Source: Microbacterium sp. GCS4
Lineage (GTDB): Bacteria; Actinomycetota; Actinomycetes; Actinomycetales; Microbacteriaceae
Length of the DNA: 64,000 bases
Reading direction: 5' to 3'
Assembly: GCF_001262495.1 (NCBI RefSeq)
Contig: NZ_LGYE01000005.1
Location: 62,001-126,000 of the forward strand
Under the pieces are notes generated by a model. The model was not told where the DNA came from. It worked only from the letters and a program-made list of their open reading frames with translations, and did not search any database. Shown piece by piece: positions 43,100 through 51,530 of this stretch. A program made the position numbers and the translations under genes. Each line of letters opens with the position of its first letter. Position 1 is the first letter of the stretch.

Positions 43100-43753
43100 T
43101 TATTTCAGGAAGTAGATAACGACGAACAGCACGATCCAGACGACGTCGACGAAGTGCCAGTAGTAGGACACCACGATCGAGGAGGTCGCCTCCTTGTGCC
43201 GGAAGTTCTTCACGGCGTACGCGCGGCCGATCACCAGGAGGAACGCGACGAGGCCTCCGGTGACGTGCAGGGCGTGGAAGCCGGTGGTCAGGTAGAACGC
43301 CGAGGCGTACGAGTCGGCGCTGATCGGCATGCCCTCAGCGACCAGCGTGGCGTACTCCCACACCTGACCGGAGACGAAGATCGCGCCGAGGGCGAAGGTG
43401 AGGAAGAACCACTCGACCATGCCCCAGCCGAACAGGCGACGACGTCCGGCGCCGTTCTTCTGGCCCTTGGCGATGCGGTAGGGCTGCAGGTCCTCGGCGG
43501 CGAAGACGCCCATCTGGCAGGTGAACGAGGAGAGCACCAGGATCGCCGTGTTGACGAACGCGAAGGGCACGTTCAGGAGCTCGGTGCGGTCGGCCCAGAG
43601 CTCGGGAGAGGTGCTGCGGAGGGTGAAGTAGATCGCGAAGAGTCCCGCGAAGAACATCACCTCGCTGCCGAGCCACACAATGGTGCCGACAGCTACCGGG
43701 TTGGGCCGCTTGATGGTTCTCGCCGCCGGGGCATACGTCGCTGAGGTCGTCAC
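43100..43753 (-). CDS. ctaE: Cytochrome c oxidase subunit III CtaE
   Basis: Membrane subunit of the aa3 oxidase, first gene of the ctaE-qcrCAB operon. The 217-residue protein has about five spans. [36 protein letters not shown] and [19 protein letters not shown] are characteristic. GTG 43753 was chosen because CATAAT ends six bases before it. The upstream in-frame start at 43816 would add 21 residues unlike the family. Placement next to trpD is common in actinobacteria. Confidence 0.95.
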   Translation of the reverse strand: MTTSATYAPAARTIKRPNPVAVGTIVWLGSEVMFFAGLFAIYFTLRSTSPELWADRTELLNVPFAFVNTAILVLSSFTCQMGVFAAEDLQPYRIAKGQKNGAGRRRLFGWGMVEWFFLTFALGAIFVSGQVWEYATLVAEGMPISADSYASAFYLTTGFHALHVTGGLVAFLLVIGRAYAVKNFRHKEATSSIVVSYYWHFVDVVWIVLFVVIYFLK

Positions 43754-43765
43754 CCCTCCATTATG
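43754..43765 (-). promoter_or_regulatory. Leaderless -10 of the ctaE-qcrCAB operon
   Basis: On the minus strand CATAAT (43765-43760) ends six bases before GTG 43753. GGAGGG in between is too close to act as a normal ribosome site. Confidence 0.5.
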
Positions 43766-43820
43766 GCCGATCCTCGGGGGTGATTCTTGCACTCGGGGCA
43801 CCCGATTCGCCCGCATTCGA

Positions 43821-43836
43821 CTTAGGGGACCCTAAG
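43821..43836. promoter_or_regulatory. 16-bp palindrome between ctaE and trpD
   Basis: CTTAGGG-GA-CCCTAAG has perfect 7-bp arms and a two-base centre, followed by AAAACA. A two-base loop makes it a poor hairpin, so it looks more like a protein-binding site. It lies about 55 bases upstream of the ctaE -10. Confidence 0.5.
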
Positions 43837-43932
43837 AAAACACTGCGAATCCACGGTGAATCCGCGGGAAACGGGGGATGCTCGCCAGACGACCGTCCGT
43901 CACGAAGAATCTGGCCCGAGGTGTCGCGCCGA

Positions 43933-43945
43933 TAGGATCGCACAC
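43933..43945 (+). promoter_or_regulatory. Leaderless -10 of trpD
   Basis: TAGGAT ends seven bases before ATG 43946. Confidence 0.5.
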
Positions 43946-45010
43946 ATGGCTGAATCGCTGACCTGGTCCGACGTCCTCACCACTCTCCTGGAGCGTCGCG
44001 ACCTCAGCGTCTGGGAGTCCACCTGGGCCATGCGCCAGATCATGCGCGGAGACGTCACCGAGGCGCAGCTCGCCGGGTTCCTGATCGCGCTCCGAGCCAA
44101 GGGCGAGACGATCGACGAGATCGTGGGCTTCCGGGACGCGATCCTCGAGGCCGCGGTTCCGCTCCCGGTCTCGCCGAACGTGCTCGACATCGTCGGCACC
44201 GGCGGCGATCGCGTCGGCACTGTGAACGTCTCGACCACCGCCGCCATCATCATCGGCGCCTCGGGCATCCCCGTCGTCAAGCACGGGAACCGGGCCGCGA
44301 GCTCGGCATCCGGCTCCTCCGACGTCCTGAGCGCGCTGGGCCTGGAGCTCACGCTCGACCCCGCCGCCGTGTCGTCGATCCTCGACCGCACGGGCATCAC
44401 CTTCGCGTGGGCGGGCGCTTTCCATCCGGGCTTCAAGCACGCGGGCGCCGTGCGAGCCGAACTCGGGGTCCCCACCGTCTTCAACATGCTCGGACCTCTG
44501 TGCAACCCGGCGCGCGCCGAGGCCAACGCCGTGGGCGTCGCCCAGATCGAGCGCGTGCCGCTCATCACCGGCGTGTTCCGCACACGGGGGGCGACCGCGC
44601 TGGTCTTCCGCGGCGACGACGGCCTCGACGAGCTCACGACCACGGGGCACAGCCGCATCTGGGAGGTCACCCGCGGCGACATCCACGAGCACGATCTCGA
44701 CCCCCGCGACCTGGGCATCCCGATCGCCGACCTCGCCGACCTCATCGGCGGCTCTCCCGAGCACAACGCCGGAGTGCTGCGTCGCACGCTCGAGGGCGAG
44801 AAGGGCGCGGTGCGCGACATCGTGCTGCTCAACGCGGCGGCAGGCATCGTCGCCTTCGAGCTCTCGCAGGATGCCGCGCAGGCGCAGCGGCCGATCGTCG
44901 AGCGGCTGCGGGAGGGATACGCCCGCGCGGCCGAGGCGGTCGACGACGGACGGGCCGCGGCCAAGCTCGAGCAGTGGATCGGCGTGAGCCGGGAACTGGC
45001 CTCGGCCTAG
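43946..45010 (+). CDS. trpD: Anthranilate phosphoribosyltransferase TrpD
   Basis: Transfers the phosphoribosyl group from PRPP to anthranilate in tryptophan synthesis. The 354-residue protein has the PRPP-binding loop VGTGGDRVGTVNVSTTAAI, KHGNRAASSASGSSDVLSALG (anthranilate and metal site) and FNMLGPLCNPA. VFRGDDGLDELTTTGHS carries the second metal site. The CSGxADVLEALG motif of many bacteria reads SGSSDVLSALG here. ATG 43946 fits the leaderless TAGGAT element. Other trp genes are not in the window. Confidence 0.96.
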   Translation: MAESLTWSDVLTTLLERRDLSVWESTWAMRQIMRGDVTEAQLAGFLIALRAKGETIDEIVGFRDAILEAAVPLPVSPNVLDIVGTGGDRVGTVNVSTTAAIIIGASGIPVVKHGNRAASSASGSSDVLSALGLELTLDPAAVSSILDRTGITFAWAGAFHPGFKHAGAVRAELGVPTVFNMLGPLCNPARAEANAVGVAQIERVPLITGVFRTRGATALVFRGDDGLDELTTTGHSRIWEVTRGDIHEHDLDPRDLGIPIADLADLIGGSPEHNAGVLRRTLEGEKGAVRDIVLLNAAAGIVAFELSQDAAQAQRPIVERLREGYARAAEAVDDGRAAAKLEQWIGVSRELASA

Positions 45011-45018
45011 GAGACGTC

Positions 45019-46005
45019 ATGGACCCGGTCGCTGCGCTGCTCGAGATCGCCTCGCTGCTGGAGCGCGAGCGGGCGTCGCGCTACCGGGCGAAGGCGTTCC
45101 GTCAGGCGGCGGCGACCCTGCAGCAGCTTCCGGCGGACGTCCGGGAGGACCCCACGCGGCTGCGTGCCGCGAAGGGCATCGGAGAGTCGACCTTCGGGGT
45201 GATCCGCCAGGCCCAGGCGGGTGAGGTGCCCGACTATCTCGTCGAACTCCGCGGCGAGGTCGAGCCGGAGATCGCATCAGAGCTCCGCGGGAAGCTCCGC
45301 GGCGACCTGCACGCGCACACGGACTGGTCGGACGGGACGACGCCGATCGCGGTCATGGCGGCCGCCGCCCGAGCATTGGGCCACGAGTATCAAGCCGTCA
45401 CCGACCACTCGCCGCGCCTGCGCGTGGCACGCGGGCTCTCGGCGGAGCGGCTCCGCGAGCAGATCCCGCTTGTGCGAGCCGAGTCCGGCGACGGCTTCAC
45501 TCTGCTCGCCGGAATCGAGGTCGACATCCTCGAAGACGGCGCCCTCGATCAGGACGACGACCTCCTGGGCGAACTCGACATCGTCGTGGCCTCGGTGCAC
45601 TCGAAGCTCCGTATGGAGTCGCGGCCCATGACGGCGCGGATGCTGGCGGCCATCGCGCATCCCCGGGTGAACGTGCTCGGTCATTGCACGGGCCGTCTCG
45701 TGCAGGGGGAGCGCGGCACGCGACCGGAGTCGCAGTTCGACGCGCGAACGGTGTTCGCCGCGTGTGCCGAGCACGGGGTCGCTGTCGAGATCAACTCCCG
45801 GCCCGAACGTCAGGATCCCCCAGACGAGCTCATCGCGATCGCCCTCGAGGAAGGATGCCTGTTCTCGATCGACTCCGACGCGCACGCTCCCGGACAGCTG
45901 TCGCTGCTCGATCACGGAGCGCAGCGTGCGGAGAGGGCCGGTGTCCCGGCATCCCGCATCGTCACGACCTGGGGACTCGAGCGGCTGCTCGCGTGGGCGG
46001 GCTGA
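45019..46005 (+). CDS. PHP-domain phosphoesterase with PolX-like N-terminal helical domain
   Basis: The 328-residue protein has an N-terminal helical region of about 90 residues (ERASRYRAKAFRQAAATLQQ, then RLRAAKGIGESTFGVIRQ) resembling the 8-kDa and helix-hairpin-helix part of family X polymerases. It joins directly to a PHP domain starting RGDLHAHTDWSDGTTPI. Metal-binding motifs include TDHSPRL, GIEVDIL, VASVHSK, LGHCTGR and SIDSDAHAPGQL. No polymerase palm is present. PHP domains of PolX have exonuclease or phosphoesterase activity, so a DNA repair nuclease is a reasonable inference. It starts nine bases after trpD. Confidence 0.88.
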   Translation: MDPVAALLEIASLLERERASRYRAKAFRQAAATLQQLPADVREDPTRLRAAKGIGESTFGVIRQAQAGEVPDYLVELRGEVEPEIASELRGKLRGDLHAHTDWSDGTTPIAVMAAAARALGHEYQAVTDHSPRLRVARGLSAERLREQIPLVRAESGDGFTLLAGIEVDILEDGALDQDDDLLGELDIVVASVHSKLRMESRPMTARMLAAIAHPRVNVLGHCTGRLVQGERGTRPESQFDARTVFAACAEHGVAVEINSRPERQDPPDELIAIALEEGCLFSIDSDAHAPGQLSLLDHGAQRAERAGVPASRIVTTWGLERLLAWAG

Positions 46006-46030
46006 CGACCGCCGTTCAGTCGGCGGTCGT
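46005..46030. terminator. Terminator overlapping two stop codons
   Basis: A 10-bp stem (46005-46014 with 46021-46030) closes a TTCAGT loop between convergent genes. It begins at the last base of the PHP gene's stop and contains the stop codon of the exonuclease gene. Confidence 0.65.
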
Positions 46031-46951
46031 GCCCACCGCCGCGATCGCACGGGCCATCGAACCCCCGAGGTTCCACTTCTCGGCCAGCGCCAGGGCGGCA
46101 TCGACCCGCTCGGGCCCGAGCGGGAGGAGGGGCTCGGCCGGGACGGTGACATCGAGGCTCTTCGCGACCTCCACCACGGTGGGCGCCACGTCGAGGTAGA
46201 CGGTCGACGCCAGGATCTTGGCGCGCACGCCGGCGCTCATGCCCTCGCCCGCCTCGGCCGCCGCGCGGATGCCGGCGAGATCGCCGTGCTCCTTGAGGAG
46301 CGTCGCCGCGGTCTTCTCTCCCACCCCGGCCACGCCGGGCAGGCCGTCGGAGGCATCGCCGCGCATCGTCGCGAAGTCCGCGTACTGAGAAGGGAGCACG
46401 CCGTACTTGGCCACGACCACGGCATCCGTCACGATTTCGAGGTTGCTCATGCCCTTCGCCGTATAGACGACGCGGACGCCGCGCTCGTCGTCGACCAACT
46501 GGAAGAGGTCGCGGTCGCCGGTCACGATGTCGACCGGCATCGTCGCGACGGTCGCGAGCGTCCCGATCACATCGTCCGCCTCGTGCTCGGCGACGCCGAT
46601 GATCGGGATGCCGAGGACTCCGAGCGTCTGCCGGATCAGCGGGATCTGCGCTTCGAGCGGATCGGGGACCTCCTCGACGTCCGGCCCGGCAGGCACGACC
46701 TCGACCACGCGGTGCGCCTTGTAGCTCGGGATCAGATCGACCCGCCACTGCGGGCGCCAGTCATCGTCCCAGCAGGCCACGACATGCGTGGGCTCGTACA
46801 GCGTCACGAGCTTCGCGACGATATCGAGCAGCCCCCGGGCGGCGTTGATGGGGGAGCCGTCCGGCGCCGTCACCTTGTCTGGCACCCCGTAGAACGCGCG
46901 GAAGTACAGACTTGCGGTGTCGAGCAGGAGAAGCTTCTCGGGGCGGGGCAT
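46016..46951 (-). CDS. Stand-alone 5'-3' exonuclease (flap nuclease)
   Basis: Corresponds to the 5' nuclease domain of DNA polymerase I, without polymerase. The 311-residue protein has KLLLLDTASLYFRAFYGVP with the first metal aspartate, VACWDDDWRPQWR, YKAHR, the acidic cluster AEHEADDVIGTLA, VTGDRDLFQLVDD, and a helix-hairpin-helix MRGDASDGLPGVAGVGEKTA. These cover the usual metal ligands, so it should be active. ATG 46951 was chosen because CAGACT ends six bases upstream; GTG 46957 would add two residues. It is divergent from rpsA, the place where polA lies in mycobacteria. Confidence 0.93.
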   Translation of the reverse strand: MPRPEKLLLLDTASLYFRAFYGVPDKVTAPDGSPINAARGLLDIVAKLVTLYEPTHVVACWDDDWRPQWRVDLIPSYKAHRVVEVVPAGPDVEEVPDPLEAQIPLIRQTLGVLGIPIIGVAEHEADDVIGTLATVATMPVDIVTGDRDLFQLVDDERGVRVVYTAKGMSNLEIVTDAVVVAKYGVLPSQYADFATMRGDASDGLPGVAGVGEKTAATLLKEHGDLAGIRAAAEAGEGMSAGVRAKILASTVYLDVAPTVVEVAKSLDVTVPAEPLLPLGPERVDAALALAEKWNLGGSMARAIAAVGTTAD

Positions 46952-46963
46952 GAGCACAGTCTG
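46952..46963 (-). promoter_or_regulatory. Leaderless -10 of the exonuclease gene
   Basis: On the minus strand CAGACT (46963-46958) ends six bases before ATG 46951. Confidence 0.4.
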
Positions 46964-47161
46964 TCAGCGCGCGTGCTCCGCGTCAGCATCCGCATCGTCA
47001 GAGACGCCTCCGATCTGATAGCCTGAAGTGTCACTCGTGGCGTGCCTATGCATGCCCGCGTGACGGAACATCACAATCCCACCGCTGAGAGGCATCCACT
47101 CGACCGTGCGCGGTCGACGCCGTCCCAGCCCGAGTATCCATTCACAAGGACAACCCACTAC
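46964..47161 (+). promoter_or_regulatory. rpsA promoter and long leader
   Basis: A candidate -10, TAGCCT at 47019-47024, would give an untranslated leader of about 130 bases before ATG 47162. AAGGACAA close to the start is a modest ribosome site. Long leaders are common before rpsA and could hold translational control, but no clear structure was identified. Confidence 0.4.
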
Positions 47162-48616
47162 ATGACTACCGCAACGACCGCCCCGGCCACCAAGCAGGTC
47201 GCCATCAACGACATCGGATCTGCTGAGGACTTCCTGGCCGCGGTCGAGAAGACCCTGAAGTTCTTCAACGACGGCGACATCATCGAGGGCACGATCGTCA
47301 AGATCGACCGCGATGAGGTTCTGCTCGACGTCGGCTACAAGACCGAGGGCGTCATCCCCTCGCGCGAGCTCTCCATCAAGCACGACGTCGACCCCAACGA
47401 GGTCGTCAAGGTCGGCGACGAGGTCGAGGCCCTCGTCCTCCAGAAGGAGGACAAAGAAGGCCGCCTGATCCTCTCCAAGAAGCGTGCGCAGTACGAGCGC
47501 GCCTGGGGAGACGTCGAGAAGATCAAGGAGAACGACGGCGTCGTCACCGGTACGGTCATCGAGGTCGTCAAGGGTGGACTCATCGTCGACATCGGCCTCC
47601 GCGGCTTCCTGCCGGCCTCGCTCATCGAGCTGCGCCGCGTCCGCGACCTCACGCCGTACCTCGGCCAGGAGATCGAGGCCAAGATCCTCGAGCTCGACAA
47701 GAACCGCAACAACGTGGTCCTCTCGCGCCGCGCCCTGCTCGAGCAGACGCAGTCCGAGTCGCGCACCACGTTCCTCAACAACCTGCACAAGGGCCAGGTC
47801 CGCAAGGGCGTCGTCTCGTCGATCGTCAACTTCGGTGCGTTCGTCGACCTCGGCGGCGTGGACGGCCTCGTGCACGTCTCCGAGCTGTCCTGGAAGCACA
47901 TCGAGCACGCCTCCGAGGTCGTCGAGGTGGGCCAGGAGGTCACCGTCGAGATCCTCGAGGTCGACCTCGACCGCGAGCGCGTCTCCCTGTCGCTGAAGGC
48001 GACGCAGGAGGACCCGTGGCAGGTCTTCGCCCGTACCCACGCGATCGGTCAGGTCACGCCGGGTAAGGTCACGAAGCTCGTCCCGTTCGGTGCGTTCGTG
48101 CGCGTCGCAGACGGCATCGAGGGCCTCGTCCACATCTCCGAGCTCTCCAGCAAGCACGTCGAGCTGGCCGAGCAGGTCGTCTCCGTCGGCGAAGAGGTCT
48201 TCGTCAAGGTCATCGACATCGACCTCGAGCGTCGCCGCATCTCGCTGTCGCTCAAGCAGGCCAACGAGTCCGTCGACCCCAACGGCACCGAGTTCGACCC
48301 GGCCCTGTACGGCATGGTCGCGGAGTACGACGAGAACGGCGAGTACAAGTACCCGGAGGGCTTCGACGCCGAGACCGGTGCGTGGAAGGAAGGCTTCGAC
48401 GCCCAGCGCGAGGCATGGGAGCAGGAGTACGCTGCGGCCCAGGCTCGCTGGGAGGCGCACAAGGCTCAGGTCACCAAGGCGGCCGAGGCAGAGGCTGCGG
48501 CCGGCGACGACTTCGGCGGCCAGTCCTTCACGAGCGAGGCCGCCGGTGCGGGCACGCTCGCTGACGACGAGGCTCTCGCGGCTCTGCGCGAGAAGCTCTC
48601 GGGTGGCAACTCCTAA
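47162..48616 (+). CDS. rpsA: 30S ribosomal protein S1
   Basis: Binds mRNA on the small ribosomal subunit and aids initiation. The 484-residue protein has four S1 RNA-binding domains. They start near GDIIEGTIVKIDRDEVLLDV, GVVTGTVIEVVKGGLIVDIG, GQVRKGVVSSIVNFGAFVDL and GQVTPGKVTKLVPFGAFVRV. Four domains, rather than the six of E. coli, are usual in actinobacteria. An acidic/Ala-rich C-terminal tail with a coiled-coil-like repeat (EAWEQEYAAAQARWEAHKAQ) follows. ATG 47162 gives the standard MTTATTAPATKQ start. A strong terminator follows. Confidence 0.97.
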   Translation: MTTATTAPATKQVAINDIGSAEDFLAAVEKTLKFFNDGDIIEGTIVKIDRDEVLLDVGYKTEGVIPSRELSIKHDVDPNEVVKVGDEVEALVLQKEDKEGRLILSKKRAQYERAWGDVEKIKENDGVVTGTVIEVVKGGLIVDIGLRGFLPASLIELRRVRDLTPYLGQEIEAKILELDKNRNNVVLSRRALLEQTQSESRTTFLNNLHKGQVRKGVVSSIVNFGAFVDLGGVDGLVHVSELSWKHIEHASEVVEVGQEVTVEILEVDLDRERVSLSLKATQEDPWQVFARTHAIGQVTPGKVTKLVPFGAFVRVADGIEGLVHISELSSKHVELAEQVVSVGEEVFVKVIDIDLERRRISLSLKQANESVDPNGTEFDPALYGMVAEYDENGEYKYPEGFDAETGAWKEGFDAQREAWEQEYAAAQARWEAHKAQVTKAAEAEAAAGDDFGGQSFTSEAAGAGTLADDEALAALREKLSGGNS

Positions 48617-48646
48617 GCAGCTCAGCACGTCTGAGACGCTCTGACA

Positions 48647-48682
48647 GAACGGGCCGTCACCCCTCGGGGTGGCGGCCCGTTC
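48647..48682 (+). terminator. Terminator after rpsA
   Basis: A long stem pairs 48647-48656 with 48673-48682 and continues through an inner CACCC/GGGTG stem with a four-base loop. Only one G-U pair interrupts about 16 pairs. Confidence 0.85.
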
Positions 48683-48722
48683 CGTGTCTCCGGGCACCGG
48701 GATGCGCGGGCCTCGGAGCTTC

Positions 48723-48752
48723 GTGACCGAACATTACGAGGCGGTTCGTCAC
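48723..48752. promoter_or_regulatory. Imperfect inverted repeat upstream of the sulfur operon
   Basis: GTGACCGAAC (48723-48732) and GTTCGTCAC (48744-48752) form an inverted repeat with one unpaired C. It overlaps where the -35 of the operon should lie. A sulfur-responsive regulator is a guess from the genes controlled. Confidence 0.4.
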
Positions 48753-48769
48753 ATTCGGCCGCACTCGGA

Positions 48770-48781
48770 CACCATGGGGAC
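48770..48781 (+). promoter_or_regulatory. Leaderless -10 of the ABC-acsA-metY operon
   Basis: CACCAT ends six bases before ATG 48782. It is a weak hexamer, judged mainly by spacing. Confidence 0.3.
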
Positions 48782-49630
48782 ATGACCTCCCTGCTCAGCG
48801 CGCCCTCGGGCACCGACGCCTTCGGAGCGCCCGGCGCCGCGGTCCCGGTGCGTCTGGACGCGGTGGAGCGCTCCTTCCCCCTCGGACGGGGAACACGCGC
48901 GGTGCTGCGTGGCGTCGACGTCGAGATCGCGGCCGGCGAGATCGTCGCGGTCGTCGGGCCCTCGGGCTGCGGCAAGTCCACGCTGCTGCGACTGGTCGGC
49001 GGACTCGATTCGCCGAGCGGAGGTCGTATCGCGCTCGCAGGCGACCCCGTCGCGGACGCCGACGAGCGGACCGCCGTCGCTTTCCAGGAGCCGCGTCTGC
49101 TGCCCTGGCGCACCATCGCGCAGAATGTCGAACTCGGCCTGCCTCGGCGGACTCCCCGCCGTGAGGGTCGCGAGCGCGTCGCCGAGCTGCTGCGACTGGT
49201 CGGCCTCGAGCATGCCGCGGGGCAGCGCCCCCGCGAGGTCTCCGGGGGAATGGCGCAGCGCGCGTCGCTGGCGCGAGCGCTCGCGCGAAACCCCGGTGTG
49301 CTGCTGCTCGACGAGCCCTTCGGGGCACTCGACGCGCTCACGCGCCTCCGCATGCACGACCTGCTTCTCGAGATCCACGCCGCAGAGCCCACGACGATCC
49401 TTCTCGTGACGCACGACGTCGAGGAGGCCCTGTACCTGGCCGACCGCGTGCTGCTGCTCCGCACGCTGGCCGGTGAGGCCGCCGAGCCGTCCATCGCACG
49501 CACGATCACCGTCCCGGGCACCCGGCCCCGCGACAGGGCGGACCGCGCCCTCGCCGACCTCCGCGCCGAGCTCCTCGAAGGCCTCGGCGTCGACACCCAC
49601 CACCGCATCCCCACCGAGGAGACCCGATGA
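48782..49630 (+). CDS. ABC transporter ATPase, SsuB/TauB type
   Basis: Cytoplasmic ATPase of a nitrate/sulfonate/taurine-type importer. The 282-residue protein has Walker A GPSGCGKSTLLR, a Q-loop in VAFQEPRLLPWRTIAQNVE (the family's LPWRT is clear), signature VSGGMAQRASLARAL, Walker B VLLLDEPFGALDALTR and the H-loop in VTHDVEEALYL. Its stop overlaps the next start (ATGA). With the binding protein and permease it forms a complete importer. The downstream metY points to organic sulfur as substrate, though aromatic or nitrate-like ligands are not excluded. Confidence 0.93.
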   Translation: MTSLLSAPSGTDAFGAPGAAVPVRLDAVERSFPLGRGTRAVLRGVDVEIAAGEIVAVVGPSGCGKSTLLRLVGGLDSPSGGRIALAGDPVADADERTAVAFQEPRLLPWRTIAQNVELGLPRRTPRREGRERVAELLRLVGLEHAAGQRPREVSGGMAQRASLARALARNPGVLLLDEPFGALDALTRLRMHDLLLEIHAAEPTTILLVTHDVEEALYLADRVLLLRTLAGEAAEPSIARTITVPGTRPRDRADRALADLRAELLEGLGVDTHHRIPTEETR

Positions 49631-50673
49631 GCACCATCACCCGCCGAATCGTCCCTGCGATCGCGATCGCCGGCACGACGATGCTCCTCGCGACCGGTTG
49701 CGTCGCAGGCGAGGACGCTCCGGCCGCCGACGCCGCGAAGGACGACGCCGCGGCGTCGGGCGAATGGTCGGCCGACACGTTGTCGATCGACTTCGCGACG
49801 TACAACCCGCTGAGCCTCGTCGTCAAGGACCAGGGTCTGCTCGAGGACATCCTCGGCGACGACGTCACCGTCGAGTGGGTGCAGTCCGCCGGCTCGAACA
49901 AGGCCAACGAGCTGCTGCGCTCGGGATCGATCGACGTCGGCTCGACCGCAGGGTCGGCGGCGCTGCTCGCTCGGGCGAACGGTTCGCCCATCCAGGTCAT
50001 CGACATCTACTCGCAGCCCGAGTGGTCGGCGATCGTCGTCGGCCCCGACAGCGACATCACCTCGGTCGAGGACCTCGCGGGCAAGTCGGTTGCCGCGACC
50101 AAGGGCACCGATCCCTACTTCTTCCTGCTCCAGGCCCTCGAAGAGGCCGGTCTCTCGGTCGACGACGTCGAGGTGCAGAACCTCCAGCACGCGGATGGCC
50201 GTGCAGCGCTCGACGGCGGCTCGGTCGACGCCTGGTCGGGTCTGGACCCGATCATGGCCGCCGCCGAGGTGGAGTCCGGCGACAAGCTCGTCTATCGCAA
50301 CGTCGACTTCAACTCCTACGGATTCCTCAACGCCACCGAGGACTTCATCGACAACCACGCCGACCTGGCGCAGGCCGTGGTCGACGCCTATGAGCAGGCA
50401 CGCGAGTGGGCGCTCGAGAACCCGGAGGAGACCGCGGCGCTGCTCGCCGAGGTCGCCGGCATCGACCCCGCCGTCGCCACGACGGTGATCGAGGAGCGCT
50501 CGAACCTCGACGTGAGCGGCGTCCCCGGAGACGACCAGATCGCCGTGCTCGAGAAGATCGCCCCGGTGCTCGTCGACTCGGGTGACGTGCAGGGCGGCAA
50601 GGAGTCGGTCGACAAGGCCCTGGACTCGATCGTGAACGACACGTTCGCCAAGAGGGCGGTCGGAGGAGAGTGA
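49627..50673 (+). CDS. ABC transporter substrate-binding lipoprotein, sulfonate/taurine type
   Basis: The 348-residue exported lipoprotein has lipobox LLATGC at about residue 25. An acidic linker is followed by the NMT1/SsuA-like fold: WVQSAGSNKANELLRSGSID, STAGSAALLARANGSPIQ, EDLAGKSVAATKGTDPYFF and SGLDPIMAAAEVESG. Residues that set substrate choice cannot be judged without structure. It overlaps the ATPase and permease genes by four bases each, so the importer is made in balance. LspA (19547) would process it. Confidence 0.93.
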   Translation: MSTITRRIVPAIAIAGTTMLLATGCVAGEDAPAADAAKDDAAASGEWSADTLSIDFATYNPLSLVVKDQGLLEDILGDDVTVEWVQSAGSNKANELLRSGSIDVGSTAGSAALLARANGSPIQVIDIYSQPEWSAIVVGPDSDITSVEDLAGKSVAATKGTDPYFFLLQALEEAGLSVDDVEVQNLQHADGRAALDGGSVDAWSGLDPIMAAAEVESGDKLVYRNVDFNSYGFLNATEDFIDNHADLAQAVVDAYEQAREWALENPEETAALLAEVAGIDPAVATTVIEERSNLDVSGVPGDDQIAVLEKIAPVLVDSGDVQGGKESVDKALDSIVNDTFAKRAVGGE

Positions 50674-51530
50674 CGGGCCCGGACCAGCGCGTGGTCGTCC
50701 TCGCGGACGCGCGCGACGCGCTCGACGCCGCGAAGGGCACGTATCGTCCCGCGGATGCACGTTCGCGCCGCGGCTGGGACCGTCCTGCGGTGCGGATCGT
50801 GGGAGGATTCGTCCTTCCCGTGCTCATCATCGCCGCCTGGCAGATCACGACCACCACCGGGATGGTGGAGGCATACCGCCTCCCGAGTCCGGCGTCCGTG
50901 TGGGCCGCGGGCGTCGAGCTCGCCGAGCGCGGTGCCCTGTGGACGCACATCGCGATCTCGGTGCAGCGCGTGCTGCTCGGCTTCGCGATCGGCTCGATCA
51001 TCGGTCTCGCCGCCGCGGGCATCGTCGGCCTCTCCCGGCTCGGAGACATCCTGCTGAGCCCGACGCTCGCCGCGATCCGCGCCGTCCCCTCGCTCGCGTG
51101 GGTCCCGCTGCTGATCCTGTGGATGCAGATCGGCGAGTCCTCCAAGGTCACGCTCATCGCGATCGGCGCGTTCTTCCCGGTGTACACCACCGTCGCGACG
51201 GCATTGCGCCACGTCGACCCGCACCTCGTGGAGGCGGGCCGTTCGTTCAGCCTGCGCGGGTGGTCGCTGTTCCGCACCGTCCAGCTCCCCGCCGTGGTGC
51301 CGTCGGTCGTCGCGGGCCTCCGACTGGCGCTCGCGCAGGCCTGGCTGTTCCTCGTCGCCGCCGAGCTCATCGCGTCGTCCATGGGTCTGGGATTCCTGCT
51401 GACCGATTCGCAGAGCAGCGGACGCGTCGACCGCATCATCCTGTCTATCGTTCTCCTCGCGCTACTCGGCACGATCACGAACGGCGTCCTGGCGCTCGTG
51501 GAGAAGTACCTGCTGCGGCGGTGGACGTGA
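50670..51530 (+). CDS. ABC transporter permease, SsuC/TauC type
   Basis: The 286-residue inner membrane permease has about six spans, from VGGFVLPVLIIAAWQITTT on. The coupling region IRAVPSLAWVPLLILWMQIGE is typical of the nitrate/sulfonate family, as is the later VAGLRLALAQAWLFLVAAELI. GTG 50670 overlaps the binding protein stop, and its own stop overlaps the acsA start (GTGA). The N-terminal 40 residues are cytoplasmic and charged. Confidence 0.93.
   Translation: MTGPDQRVVVLADARDALDAAKGTYRPADARSRRGWDRPAVRIVGGFVLPVLIIAAWQITTTTGMVEAYRLPSPASVWAAGVELAERGALWTHIAISVQRVLLGFAIGSIIGLAAAGIVGLSRLGDILLSPTLAAIRAVPSLAWVPLLILWMQIGESSKVTLIAIGAFFPVYTTVATALRHVDPHLVEAGRSFSLRGWSLFRTVQLPAVVPSVVAGLRLALAQAWLFLVAAELIASSMGLGFLLTDSQSSGRVDRIILSIVLLALLGTITNGVLALVEKYLLRRWT

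Noticed and set aside
43821-43836. DtxR/IdeR iron box
   Set aside because: The TTAGGnnnnCCTAA look is partial only; the 19-bp consensus is not met, and no iron gene follows.
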